This document shows, piece by piece, positions 1 through 5,327 of a DNA stretch of 5,327 bases. Position numbers and translations under genes: made by a program. How positions within the stretch are numbered: position 1 is the stretch's first letter; every line of letters starts with the position of its first letter. The notes below the pieces were generated by a model. The model was not told the origin of the DNA. It worked only from the letters and a program-made list of their open reading frames with translations, and searched no databases. The stretch is from the NCBI GenBank assembly GCA_051003795.1, contig JBPCKZ010000188.1, positions 1-5,327 of the forward strand, read 5' to 3'. This stretch comes from JALYXS01 sp051003795. Its GTDB lineage: Bacteria > Acidobacteriota > Terriglobia > Bryobacterales > Bryobacteraceae.

Positions 1-99
1 CCGGGGCCAACGCCATCATTGCACTACGGTGCTGCCAACTCAGCGGACGATGGGAAGAATTCTGGGAATCACGCGCCGCTGGCTGACTTCCGCCCGGCC
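1..99. other. Left flank, no supported gene
   Basis: This short stretch follows the stop codon of the minus-strand metalloprotease gene. I see no convincing terminator hairpin with a T-run for that gene. An ATG-ATG pair on the minus strand at 14-19 opens a reading frame that leaves the window after six codons; it has no Shine-Dalgarno and too little sequence to support a gene. The only obvious local symmetry is the 8-bp palindrome AGAATTCT around 56-63. Confidence 0.5.
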
Positions 100-1713
100 T
101 CACATCCACAAATTTGACGCGCACCCAGTTTCGGGCTGTGTCGGCGCAGGGCCGTTCCGGGTGATCGCCAGCGTCGTTGTGGCGATGCGATGCGCCGCAT
201 CGGTCGCGGTCAGCGTAACCGTATTCAGGCCCACGGACAGAGGCACGCCGGGGATCGACCACGCCGTGGAACCGGTTGCGTTTCCGGTCGCGCCGCGATC
301 GGTCTGCCAGGCGATTTTGGTTTCGCCGATACCGTTGGCGGCAATTCCGGAGACCGGCAGCGTGGCGCCTAAGGTCTCGATCGCGGCCGCCGTCGGGTTT
401 CGAACGGCCAGCGTCAGCAGCGACGGCGTCGCTGGCACGGGGTTGGGCACGGGGTTAGGCGCCGGGCTGACGGGGGTGGCTGCCGGGGGACCATTCGCCG
501 CCGGCGCGTCCATCCGGGGGGAATCCACGGGTGCGCCGTATAGCGCCTGAATTCCGGCAATGTCGTCGCTCGATATGCCCGCGCCGAAACGGTAATAGGG
601 ATACATGATTGCGCCCGGCTTGTCCGAATGTCCCAGGCCCAAAGCATGTCCAGCTTCATGCAGCGCCACCGTAAAGATGTCGATGTTCGCGCCCGAATGC
701 CAGTTTTCTTCCTCGTTCAAATGCATATCCCCCGCGAGCGGCTCCGCATTCGGGGGCGCGGGGTAAAACGTGTGGGCGAGCGCGCTGCCAAACGACTGGA
801 AGGGGTATCCATCGCCGTGAGCGCCTGTCGCAAAAGTTACCCGGATCGTCCGTGGCGCGGACGCGTCTTCGCCCGCCGTGAAATGCACATTCGCGTACTT
901 GGTCCATTCCTGGAGCGCCCGCGAGATCTCGGCTGCCGTGGTTGGCGCGGGAACTCTCGGGGTGAGGCCGTCGAAAACGTACGTGAGTTGTACTCCTCCC
1001 GCCCCGTCCCGTGGCCAGCCATGGCCCACAATTACGTATTGCCCCACTGTCCCCTGATCGGTCAGCGCTCCCGCGCAGGCGATCAGGGGAGTCCCTGCAA
1101 CCAGATCGTCCGAAGCCGGAAAAATGTAATCCACCTCGTCCCATTCGGCCAAGGCCGATACGGCATCCATCCCTCCGGCAACCAGCAGTTCGTTGCTGAG
1201 AAGGTCGCCGTGCTCAAGAAGGCCCAGGTTCGCTTCGAGCACCATCTGGCGCGCGGCCTCCATGTCCATGTCGGAATGGAATTCCACAACGAAAACGCCA
1301 GGTTCATCGGGACCGGAATCGGATAATTTGGGACTTAGCTTATCGGTGGCGCGCAGGCGGCCAGCCCACTCGATACCCATTCCTTCCACCGAGAAATTGT
1401 CGTTCGCCACAACCATAACGGCGTTATCCGGGACAGCGCTGGTGACGGAGGCTCCCCTGGCGTTCAGTTCGCGCAATTGATCCCGGGTAATCGGCCCTTT
1501 GAACTGCAAGAGATAGTGGGACTTGCTGGAAACCCGCCGCTTCAGGGGTCCGCCCCGGTAATCGTCCCGATCCGGTCGCGTCTCAAGGTCGCGCGTCTTG
1601 AAATGAATGGTTGCGCCCGGCAAGAATGTGGCGGTTGTTAAACAGACGGCAAGAATTTGCCATTGCATGACCATCCATCGGACGAGTTGAGAACTTCTGC
1701 ATAGCCCATCCAC
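100..1713 (-). CDS. Secreted matrixin-like zinc metalloprotease (M10A type) with Ig-like C-terminal domain
   Basis: Probable exported endopeptidase. Numbered from the GTG at 1713 (537 residues), a hydrophobic segment at 14-34 looks like a signal peptide. Two stretches, about 66-130 and 139-200, resemble subtilisin (I9/fervidolysin-like) propeptide folds. The catalytic domain spans about 242-394. It contains the zinc motif HEAGHALGLGH (His352, Glu353, His356, His362), the Met-turn AIMYP (Met370), and the matrixin structural-zinc pattern His299, Asp301, His314, His331, so all key residues are present. A Pro-rich linker (about 395-430) leads to an Ig-like domain (about 431-518). No PRCGxPD cysteine switch is visible. 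The start is uncertain. GTG 1713 gives a basic signal n-region (Arg6, Arg12) but has no Shine-Dalgarno and lies 5 bp from the divergent start codon. ATG 1674 or 1668 also lacks a Shine-Dalgarno and gives an n-region without basic residues. Substrate unknown. The family call is secure, the start is not. Confidence 0.9.
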   Translation of the reverse strand: MDGLCRSSQLVRWMVMQWQILAVCLTTATFLPGATIHFKTRDLETRPDRDDYRGGPLKRRVSSKSHYLLQFKGPITRDQLRELNARGASVTSAVPDNAVMVVANDNFSVEGMGIEWAGRLRATDKLSPKLSDSGPDEPGVFVVEFHSDMDMEAARQMVLEANLGLLEHGDLLSNELLVAGGMDAVSALAEWDEVDYIFPASDDLVAGTPLIACAGALTDQGTVGQYVIVGHGWPRDGAGGVQLTYVFDGLTPRVPAPTTAAEISRALQEWTKYANVHFTAGEDASAPRTIRVTFATGAHGDGYPFQSFGSALAHTFYPAPPNAEPLAGDMHLNEEENWHSGANIDIFTVALHEAGHALGLGHSDKPGAIMYPYYRFGAGISSDDIAGIQALYGAPVDSPRMDAPAANGPPAATPVSPAPNPVPNPVPATPSLLTLAVRNPTAAAIETLGATLPVSGIAANGIGETKIAWQTDRGATGNATGSTAWSIPGVPLSVGLNTVTLTATDAAHRIATTTLAITRNGPAPTQPETGCASNLWM

Positions 1714-1724
1714 ACAAATGTCAA
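1698..1724 (-). promoter_or_regulatory. Candidate promoter for the metalloprotease gene
   Basis: On the minus strand a perfect -35 hexamer TTGACA (1724-1719) is followed after 15 bp by TATGCA (1703-1698), which matches the -10 consensus at only three positions. The predicted transcript start, near 1691, lies downstream of GTG 1713 and 17 nt before ATG 1674. If this promoter is real, the shorter protein is made. The -35 box overlaps the start codons of the divergent NHL gene (ATG 1718 and ATG 1724). The short spacer and poor -10 keep confidence low. Confidence 0.3.
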
Positions 1725-4285
1725 TGCTTTTATTTAGATTGAATCGTGCGTGCCTCGCATTCGCCCTCCTCTCGGGAACCGCGAAGCCGGCCGCGCCCGG
1801 CTACATTATTGAGACGGTGGCGGGCAGCAGCTTGGTGGGTGACGGCGGTCCAGCGGCCCTCGCCTCGTTGAGCGACGCCGAAGGCGTGTGCACCGACCGC
1901 GCCGGGAATGTCTACGTCTCCGATGCGAACGACCACCGCGTTCGCAAAATTACGCCCGGCGGAACCATTTCGACCGTCGCGGGAACGGGCGTTCCGGGAT
2001 TCGATGGGGACAACGGACCGGCGGTGCAAGCGCGTTTGAACCTGCCCTATGGAGTCGCGGTGGACGGAGCAGGCAACCTCTATATCGCGGACCTGGGCAA
2101 TAATCGCGTGCGACGGGTCGATTCAGCCGGGGTAATCGCGACGGTCGCGGGCAACGCCTCCGCGAAGTTGCAATCGCCGCGCAACGTTTTGATGGACGGT
2201 TCGGGAAACCTTTATGTGTCCGAGTTCGACGGCCATCGCATCCGCCGGATCGCGGCCGACGGAACAAGCGCCATAATTGCCGGTACGGGCGTTCCCGGAT
2301 TCGAGGGCGACGGGGGTCCCGGCGCCGCCGCGAAGCTGAACGCCCCGGCCGGAATGGCTTTCGACAATTCCGGGAATCTCTACTTTGCCGACAGCGGAAA
2401 CCAGCGGATTCGCAGGATCTCAGCAGGACGCATTTCTACGGTGATCGGAACCGCGGATGCCGGCGCTTCGGGGGCAAACCAGCTCAATATCCCCACCAGC
2501 GTGGGCATTGATGCCGCCGGAAATCTCTTTATCGCGGACGCGGGAAATCATCGGATTCGCAAACTGGCCGCGAGCGGAGTTGTGAGCACCATTCCGGGGA
2601 AGGCGCGCGATCTGGCGCTCGATCGCGCGGGTTATCTGATTCTCGCCGGCGGAAATCGGGTCCAAGCCGTAAGCCCGGCCGGGGTCCTCTCGACAATTGC
2701 CGGCGACGGCAACTATGCCTTCCGCGGGGACGGCGGCCCGGCAACCGCGGCGCGCCTCGGGGCCCCAAGCGGCCTCGCGGTGGATGCCGCGGGTAACCTT
2801 TGGATTGGAGACGAGGGGAACGGAAGGGTGCGGTTCGTTTCCGCGGCGGGCGCGATCTCAACAGTGGCGGACCAGTTGAGCAACCCGAGCGGTTTGGCGC
2901 TCGACGGCGCGGTGGGCGCGGGCAGCGTGTTCATTGCCGAAAAAAGCCGCGATGAAGTCCGCAAGCTCTCTCCGGGAGCGGCGCTGGTTACGGTGGCCGG
3001 CAACGGAACCACGGGCTTCAGCGGCGATTTATCGTCCGCCCGTTCGGCCCAATTGCAATCGCCCGGTAGCGTTGCGGTGGACCGCGCCGGGACGGTCTAC
3101 ATTGCCGACACCGGTAACCATCGGGTGCGGCGGGTGAATGCCAACGGCATCATTTCGACCGTCGCCGGTCCTCCGCAACTCGATGCGCCGCGCGCATTGT
3201 GGATAGACAAGGATGGCAATCTCTACATCGCGGACTCAGGGAACAACAGCGTTCGCAAGTTGACGCCGCAGGGCAGTTTGACGATCGTGGCGGGCGCGGG
3301 TACCGATGGCTTTTCGGGCGACGGAGGGCAAGCCGCCAACGCTCAACTGAGCCGGCCGCGCGGCGTGGCCGTCGACCCCGCCGGGAATGTCTGGGTCGCC
3401 GATACGGGCAATAATCGCATCCGCGTGGTCCTCCCCAGCGGCGTGATCGCAACGGTGGCGGGCGCGGGGCAACCTGGGTTCGGCGGAGATGGCGGTTCGT
3501 CCGATACGGCGCAGCTAAACGCGCCATCGGCCCTGGCCGCCGACGCCGGCGGAGCGATCTGGATTGCCGACACGGGAAACAATCGTATCCGGCGGTTGAC
3601 GTTTGCCGCCTCGGCCATTTCGGAAGATATTCAGCAGTCGATCGGGATTGTGAATGCCGCGAGCCTGCAAACGGGCGCGGTGGCGCCCGGCTCGATTGTG
3701 TCGCTGTTCGGGTCGGGTTTAGGTCCGCTCAACGGCGTGCGCGGGTCTTTCGATTCGCCCGGCGCCTTAGCCACTCAGGTTGCGGGCACTCAGGTGTTGT
3801 TCGATGGCACCGCAGCTCCCTTGTTCTTTGTGCAGGATAGCCAAATTAATGCCCTCGTGCCTCCAGGGACGGCCGGACATGCGACTGCCTCTGTCGAGGT
3901 CTTCTACCAGTCGATTTCGCGGGGAAAGGCATCGCTTGCTCTGACGGACACCGCACCGGCGATCTTCACGTTGGCCGGAGGCGCCGGCCTTGCCGTTCTA
4001 TTGAATCAAGACGGCAGCTTTAATTCGGAAGCGAACGCGGCGGATCGGGGCAGCATCGTTACATTTTTTGCTACCGGCGGAGGGATTGGCGGAGCGGAAA
4101 TCGGTATTACCATTGGGAGCTACGCGTCGGATGTTCTTTACGCGGGTCCCGCCCCGGGATTTATCGGCCTTATGCAGATCAACGCGCGGGTGCCGGGTGG
4201 GTTCGCGACCGGAGGTGTTCTGCCGTTGAACCTTCAGGCGGGTTCGTCGGCAAGCCAAGCGGGAGTAACAATAGCGGTGAAATAG
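1718..4285 (+). CDS. Secreted NHL-repeat beta-propeller protein with Solibacter-type C-terminal domain
   Basis: 855 residues. The N-terminus (MLLFRLNRACLAFALLSG from residue 3) is a signal peptide, probably cleaved around 22-26. Residues 51-632 hold twelve NHL repeats of about 40 residues, with the recurring core D-x-x-G-N-L-Y-I-A-D-x-G-N-N-R-I-R-R followed by S-T-V-A-G; repeat 6 (about 296-331) is degenerate. Loops of the type GFSGDGG-x-A-x-x-A-x-L precede repeats 1, 2, 4, 7, 9, 11 and 12. NHL repeats form blades of a propeller, so twelve could make two six-bladed domains. Residues about 643-855 match the TIGR03437-type Solibacter C-terminal domain, with NAASL, APGSIVSLFGSGLGP, QINALVPPG, NQDGSFNS, MQINARVPGG and a final GVTIAVK. 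No catalytic residues are evident, and the role (binding or scaffolding outside the cell) is inference. ATG 1718 or ATG 1724 is the only start that keeps the signal peptide, but neither has a recognisable Shine-Dalgarno. The gene ends just before a hairpin terminator. Confidence 0.93.
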   Translation: MSMLLFRLNRACLAFALLSGTAKPAAPGYIIETVAGSSLVGDGGPAALASLSDAEGVCTDRAGNVYVSDANDHRVRKITPGGTISTVAGTGVPGFDGDNGPAVQARLNLPYGVAVDGAGNLYIADLGNNRVRRVDSAGVIATVAGNASAKLQSPRNVLMDGSGNLYVSEFDGHRIRRIAADGTSAIIAGTGVPGFEGDGGPGAAAKLNAPAGMAFDNSGNLYFADSGNQRIRRISAGRISTVIGTADAGASGANQLNIPTSVGIDAAGNLFIADAGNHRIRKLAASGVVSTIPGKARDLALDRAGYLILAGGNRVQAVSPAGVLSTIAGDGNYAFRGDGGPATAARLGAPSGLAVDAAGNLWIGDEGNGRVRFVSAAGAISTVADQLSNPSGLALDGAVGAGSVFIAEKSRDEVRKLSPGAALVTVAGNGTTGFSGDLSSARSAQLQSPGSVAVDRAGTVYIADTGNHRVRRVNANGIISTVAGPPQLDAPRALWIDKDGNLYIADSGNNSVRKLTPQGSLTIVAGAGTDGFSGDGGQAANAQLSRPRGVAVDPAGNVWVADTGNNRIRVVLPSGVIATVAGAGQPGFGGDGGSSDTAQLNAPSALAADAGGAIWIADTGNNRIRRLTFAASAISEDIQQSIGIVNAASLQTGAVAPGSIVSLFGSGLGPLNGVRGSFDSPGALATQVAGTQVLFDGTAAPLFFVQDSQINALVPPGTAGHATASVEVFYQSISRGKASLALTDTAPAIFTLAGGAGLAVLLNQDGSFNSEANAADRGSIVTFFATGGGIGGAEIGITIGSYASDVLYAGPAPGFIGLMQINARVPGGFATGGVLPLNLQAGSSASQAGVTIAVK
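1868..3613 (+). repeat. Twelve tandem NHL-repeat coding units
   Basis: Each unit is about 120 bp (40 codons), with an extra 16-20 codons where a GDGG loop is inserted. By residue the units begin at about 51, 107, 151, 207, 256, 296, 347, 387, 446, 488, 544 and 600. Similarity survives at DNA level: 1981-2010 and 2281-2310, exactly 300 bp apart, agree at 25 of 30 bases. This points to duplication of a two-blade module inside the gene. It is a protein-coding repeat, not a mobile or CRISPR repeat. Confidence 0.85.
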
Positions 4286-4295
4286 ACACAAACAG

Positions 4296-4333
4296 AAACG
4301 CCGGATTGCGCTTACGATCCGCACCCGGCGTTT
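4296..4333. terminator. Bidirectional hairpin terminator between convergent genes
   Basis: A 9-bp perfect inverted repeat, AAACGCCGG (4296-4304) with CCGGCGTTT (4325-4333), encloses a 20-nt loop. It starts 10 bp after the TAG of the NHL gene. On the plus strand it is followed by a T-rich run (TTTTGTT, 4331-4337). On the minus strand the stem is followed by TTTCTGTTTGT. It can therefore stop transcription from both the NHL gene and the convergent PEP-CTERM gene. The large loop and broken T-runs make it less than ideal. Confidence 0.7.
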
Positions 4334-4337
4334 TGTT

Positions 4338-4358
4338 AAAAAAAAATTGCAGAACTGC
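4338..4358 (-). terminator. Possible weak terminator for the PEP-CTERM gene: small stem plus T9
   Basis: Read on the minus strand, the short inverted repeat GCAGTTCTGC (4358-4349) is followed by AA and nine consecutive T residues (4346-4338). The stem can be only 3-4 bp, which is weak for an intrinsic terminator, but the uninterrupted T-run is notable in GC-rich surroundings. It would act before the larger hairpin at 4296-4333. Confidence 0.35.
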
Positions 4359-4363
4359 TTTGA

Positions 4364-4419
4364 ACCTAGGCTTTTGGACCTAGGCTTTCGGACCTAGGCT
4401 TTCGGACCTAAGCTTTGCG
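4364..4419. repeat. 14-bp tandem repeat, four copies, overlapping the 3' end of the PEP-CTERM gene
   Basis: Copies begin at 4364, 4378, 4392 and 4406: ACCTAGGCTTTTGG, ACCTAGGCTTTCGG twice, and the diverged ACCTAAGCTTTGCG. The copy at 4406-4419 contains the last codons (Arg-Lys-Ala) and the TAG stop of the minus-strand gene, so the array looks like outward duplication of the coding 3' end. Three copies carry the palindrome CCTAGG, so neighbouring copies could pair as short RNA hairpins. The period of 14 is not a multiple of three. Function unknown; replication slippage is the simplest origin. Confidence 0.9.
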
Positions 4420-5103
4420 CGAACGCCGACCGAGAACTCCCAAAGCCAGAAGACCACTGCCCATCAGGAACATGGACACAGGCTCCGGAACCGACGATGA
4501 AGTAAAGGTGTTTGAAGCCTGCGAAATCGCGGCGGAACCATTGGTGCCGCTAGCGACCGAAATGTCCTTCACCACCGCAATCGTGGACGTCGATACGGCT
4601 GCGTTTGCCGTGCTCTGCCCATTCAATCCGACCACCGAATTTTGTTGCGTTTGGAGATTCACGACCGTACCGCCCGTGCATCCAACGGCGAACGAACCCA
4701 GACAAAGTTGCTCTTTCACCGTCGCATTACCGGTTCCGGCAAACCCGCCGACTTGGCCCAAAAACACATTCGTAAACGGACTGGCCAGCGCCGTGGCGTT
4801 ATAAGACAAAGTCACATCGCCATTCAGGTTAGCCCCCGTACCCGTATTTAAATTCAGGCCGAAGTTGAAACCCACGTTCGGCGAAGTCACTGGCGTGACT
4901 GTAACCTGATTTTGCGGTACTGGAGTGGCACCAGGATTCGCGAACTGGAAATTATTGAAAAGATTGCTTGCGATCGTGCAGCCACCCGCCGCGTTGACAG
5001 TGGACGTATAAATGTCATACGTCGATGTGGGGCACACGATGCTTGCGGAACCCACTGCGCTCAGCAGCAGGGTGCAACCAAACACCATTAGAAACTTCTT
5101 CAT
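4408..5103 (-). CDS. PEP-CTERM sorting-domain protein
   Basis: 231 residues from ATG 5103. This start is chosen because GGAGGAG lies 8 nt upstream and the protein then begins with a textbook signal peptide (MKKFLMVFGCTLLLSAVGSAS, about 1-21). An in-frame ATG at 5142 would add 13 residues before this signal and is rejected. The C-terminus has the PEP-CTERM layout: VPEP (205-208), a hydrophobic segment (about 209-225) and a basic tail RRSRK. Such proteins are exported and then processed by an exosortase, which is not encoded in this window. The mature region is rich in Asn, Thr, Gly, Ala and Val, with cysteines at 24, 42, 134 and 142 that could form disulfides. It resembles acidobacterial PEP-CTERM proteins beginning CPTSTYD, of unknown function. 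I see no enzymatic motif. The gene converges on the NHL gene and has its own promoter. Confidence 0.9.
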   Translation of the reverse strand: MKKFLMVFGCTLLLSAVGSASIVCPTSTYDIYTSTVNAAGGCTIASNLFNNFQFANPGATPVPQNQVTVTPVTSPNVGFNFGLNLNTGTGANLNGDVTLSYNATALASPFTNVFLGQVGGFAGTGNATVKEQLCLGSFAVGCTGGTVVNLQTQQNSVVGLNGQSTANAAVSTSTIAVVKDISVASGTNGSAAISQASNTFTSSSVPEPVSMFLMGSGLLALGVLGRRSRKA

Positions 5104-5111
5104 TTTTGAGA

Positions 5112-5118
5112 CTCCTCC
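5112..5118 (-). promoter_or_regulatory. Shine-Dalgarno fixing the PEP-CTERM start
   Basis: Minus-strand GGAGGAG lies 8 nt before ATG 5103. It is a near-perfect ribosome binding site and decides this start over the in-frame ATG at 5142. Confidence 0.85.
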
Positions 5119-5158
5119 GATTTCCGAGAGATCCATAAACATCAGAACTCTTACAAAG

Positions 5159-5185
5159 TGTATAGCAACTGGAGACCGGTGGCAA
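5159..5185 (-). promoter_or_regulatory. Candidate promoter for the PEP-CTERM gene
   Basis: On the minus strand TTGCCA (5185-5180) precedes, after 15 bp, TATACA (5164-5159). The -10 has an extended TG motif (TGCTATACA). Transcription would begin near 5152, giving an untranslated leader of about 49 nt. The spacer is short, but the extended -10 can compensate. The ACCGGT palindrome at 5175-5180 overlaps the last base of the -35 box and otherwise lies in the spacer; whether it is an operator is unknown. Confidence 0.5.
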
Positions 5186-5218
5186 GACCAAATTACGAGC
5201 CTGTCGCGGCCAAATGAT

Positions 5219-5253
5219 AATGTCCTATTTGGGCCAAGTAGAAATGTCCTATT
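5219..5253 (+). repeat. Two 11-bp direct repeats, AATGTCCTATT, 24 bp apart
   Basis: Exact copies lie at 5219-5229 and 5243-5253, separated by 13 bp. They are probably transposase binding sites at the element end, the outer copy being part of the terminal inverted repeat. This role is inferred from position next to the transposase start. Confidence 0.75.
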
Positions 5254-5294
5254 GACAACCTCACGCTGGGGAGGTGCAACAAGGACAACTAGTG

Positions 5295-5327
5295 ATGACG
5301 CAAGGCGAACGGGACCGCTTGGTAGCC
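5295..5327 (+). CDS. Partial transposase N-terminus (probable)
   Basis: Only 11 codons are present, reading MTQGERDRLVA, and the frame runs off the right edge. AAGGA at 5281-5285 lies 9 nt before ATG 5295 and 6 nt before an in-frame GTG at 5292, so either could be the start. A further in-frame GTG at 5274 overlaps GGGGAGGTG. The peptide fits the beginning of ISNCY-type transposases, whose N-terminal part normally carries a helix-turn-helix DNA-binding region, but eleven residues cannot prove this. The direct repeats just upstream support the mobile-element reading. It could be another kind of DNA-binding protein. Confidence 0.5.
   Translation, partial: MTQGERDRLVA

Larger units (their letters stand above)
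5219..5327 (+). mobile_element. Probable left end of an insertion sequence (ISNCY-like), truncated by the window
   Basis: The segment begins with two copies of AATGTCCTATT in the same orientation. It continues with a short leader, a TTGACA (5252-5257) and the start of a reading frame that resembles the N-terminus of ISNCY-type transposases. The combination of repeated short motifs at the edge and a frame starting about 75 bp inside is typical of an IS end. The true outer boundary cannot be set because the right end and target duplication are outside the window. The family name rests on memory of similar N-termini and is tentative. Confidence 0.5.

Noticed and set aside
14..19. Minus-strand ATG-ATG that could begin another gene (MMALAP...)
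   Set aside because: Only six codons are visible and there is no Shine-Dalgarno, so it cannot be supported.
56..63. Palindrome AGAATTCT as a terminator or operator
   Set aside because: It is too short, has no loop or T-run, and is easily explained by chance.
29..1480. Long plus-strand open frames opposite the metalloprotease gene (for example 29-550 and 628-1326)
   Set aside because: They are antisense to a gene whose catalytic and structural motifs are complete. Their products are Arg/Pro/Val-rich with no recognisable domain, as expected from GC-rich antisense frames.
1600..1717. Plus-strand promoter for the NHL gene
   Set aside because: I looked for -35/-10 pairs (TTGCCA 1657, TTGAGA 1687, TTGCGC 1611) and none has an acceptable -10 at proper spacing.
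1981..2310. Regularly spaced similar DNA segments that could suggest a CRISPR-like or mobile repeat
   Set aside because: They are imperfect, in frame, and encode the GDGG loops and blades of the NHL repeats.
1730..3618. Minus-strand and other-frame open frames inside the NHL gene
   Set aside because: The plus frame contains continuous NHL repeats. The others give Arg-rich, low-complexity products without starts or ribosome binding sites.
4415..4851. Plus-strand open frames opposite the PEP-CTERM gene
   Set aside because: They are antisense to a gene with a clear ribosome binding site, signal peptide and sorting signal, and show no domain of their own.
5104..5142. Thirteen-residue N-terminal extension of the PEP-CTERM protein from ATG 5142
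   Set aside because: It would bury the signal peptide and ignore the strong GGAGGAG placed 8 nt before ATG 5103.

Overview
The window looks like a GC-rich chromosomal segment from an Acidobacteriota bacterium, most likely of the Candidatus Solibacter / Bryobacterales type. The argument is protein content. A long NHL-repeat protein ends in the C-terminal domain known as the Solibacter uncharacterised C-terminal domain (TIGR03437-type). Next to it are a secreted matrixin-like metalloprotease with an Ig-like tail and a small PEP-CTERM protein. This assignment rests on family recognition by eye, not on a database search.

Layout, left to right. Positions 1-99 are a short flank with no supported gene. 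A matrixin (M10A-like) zinc metalloprotease lies on the minus strand (100-1713, or to 1674 if an internal ATG is used). Diverging from it, with start codons almost touching, a plus-strand gene (1718-4285) encodes a secreted protein with twelve NHL repeats and a Solibacter-type C-terminal domain. A GC-rich hairpin that can act in both directions (4296-4333), a T9 tract as read on the minus strand, and a four-copy 14-bp tandem repeat (4364-4419) fill the gap to the convergent minus-strand PEP-CTERM gene (4408-5103). That gene has a strong Shine-Dalgarno and a plausible extended -10 promoter. From about 5219 to the right edge the sequence looks like the left end of an insertion sequence: two 11-bp direct repeats, then the first 11 codons of a probable transposase running off the window.

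All three complete genes encode exported proteins: a protease, a probable beta-propeller protein, and a protein with an exosortase sorting signal. They do not form an operon (minus, plus, minus), so no joint pathway can be claimed; a shared cell-surface or extracellular role is only an inference. No RNA gene or CRISPR array is visible, and nothing here clearly makes up a new multi-gene system. The most unusual points are the subtilisin-type propeptide on a matrixin, the 2 x 6 blade organisation of the NHL protein, the tandem repeat that begins at the 3' end of the PEP-CTERM coding sequence, and the IS edge just upstream of the PEP-CTERM promoter.
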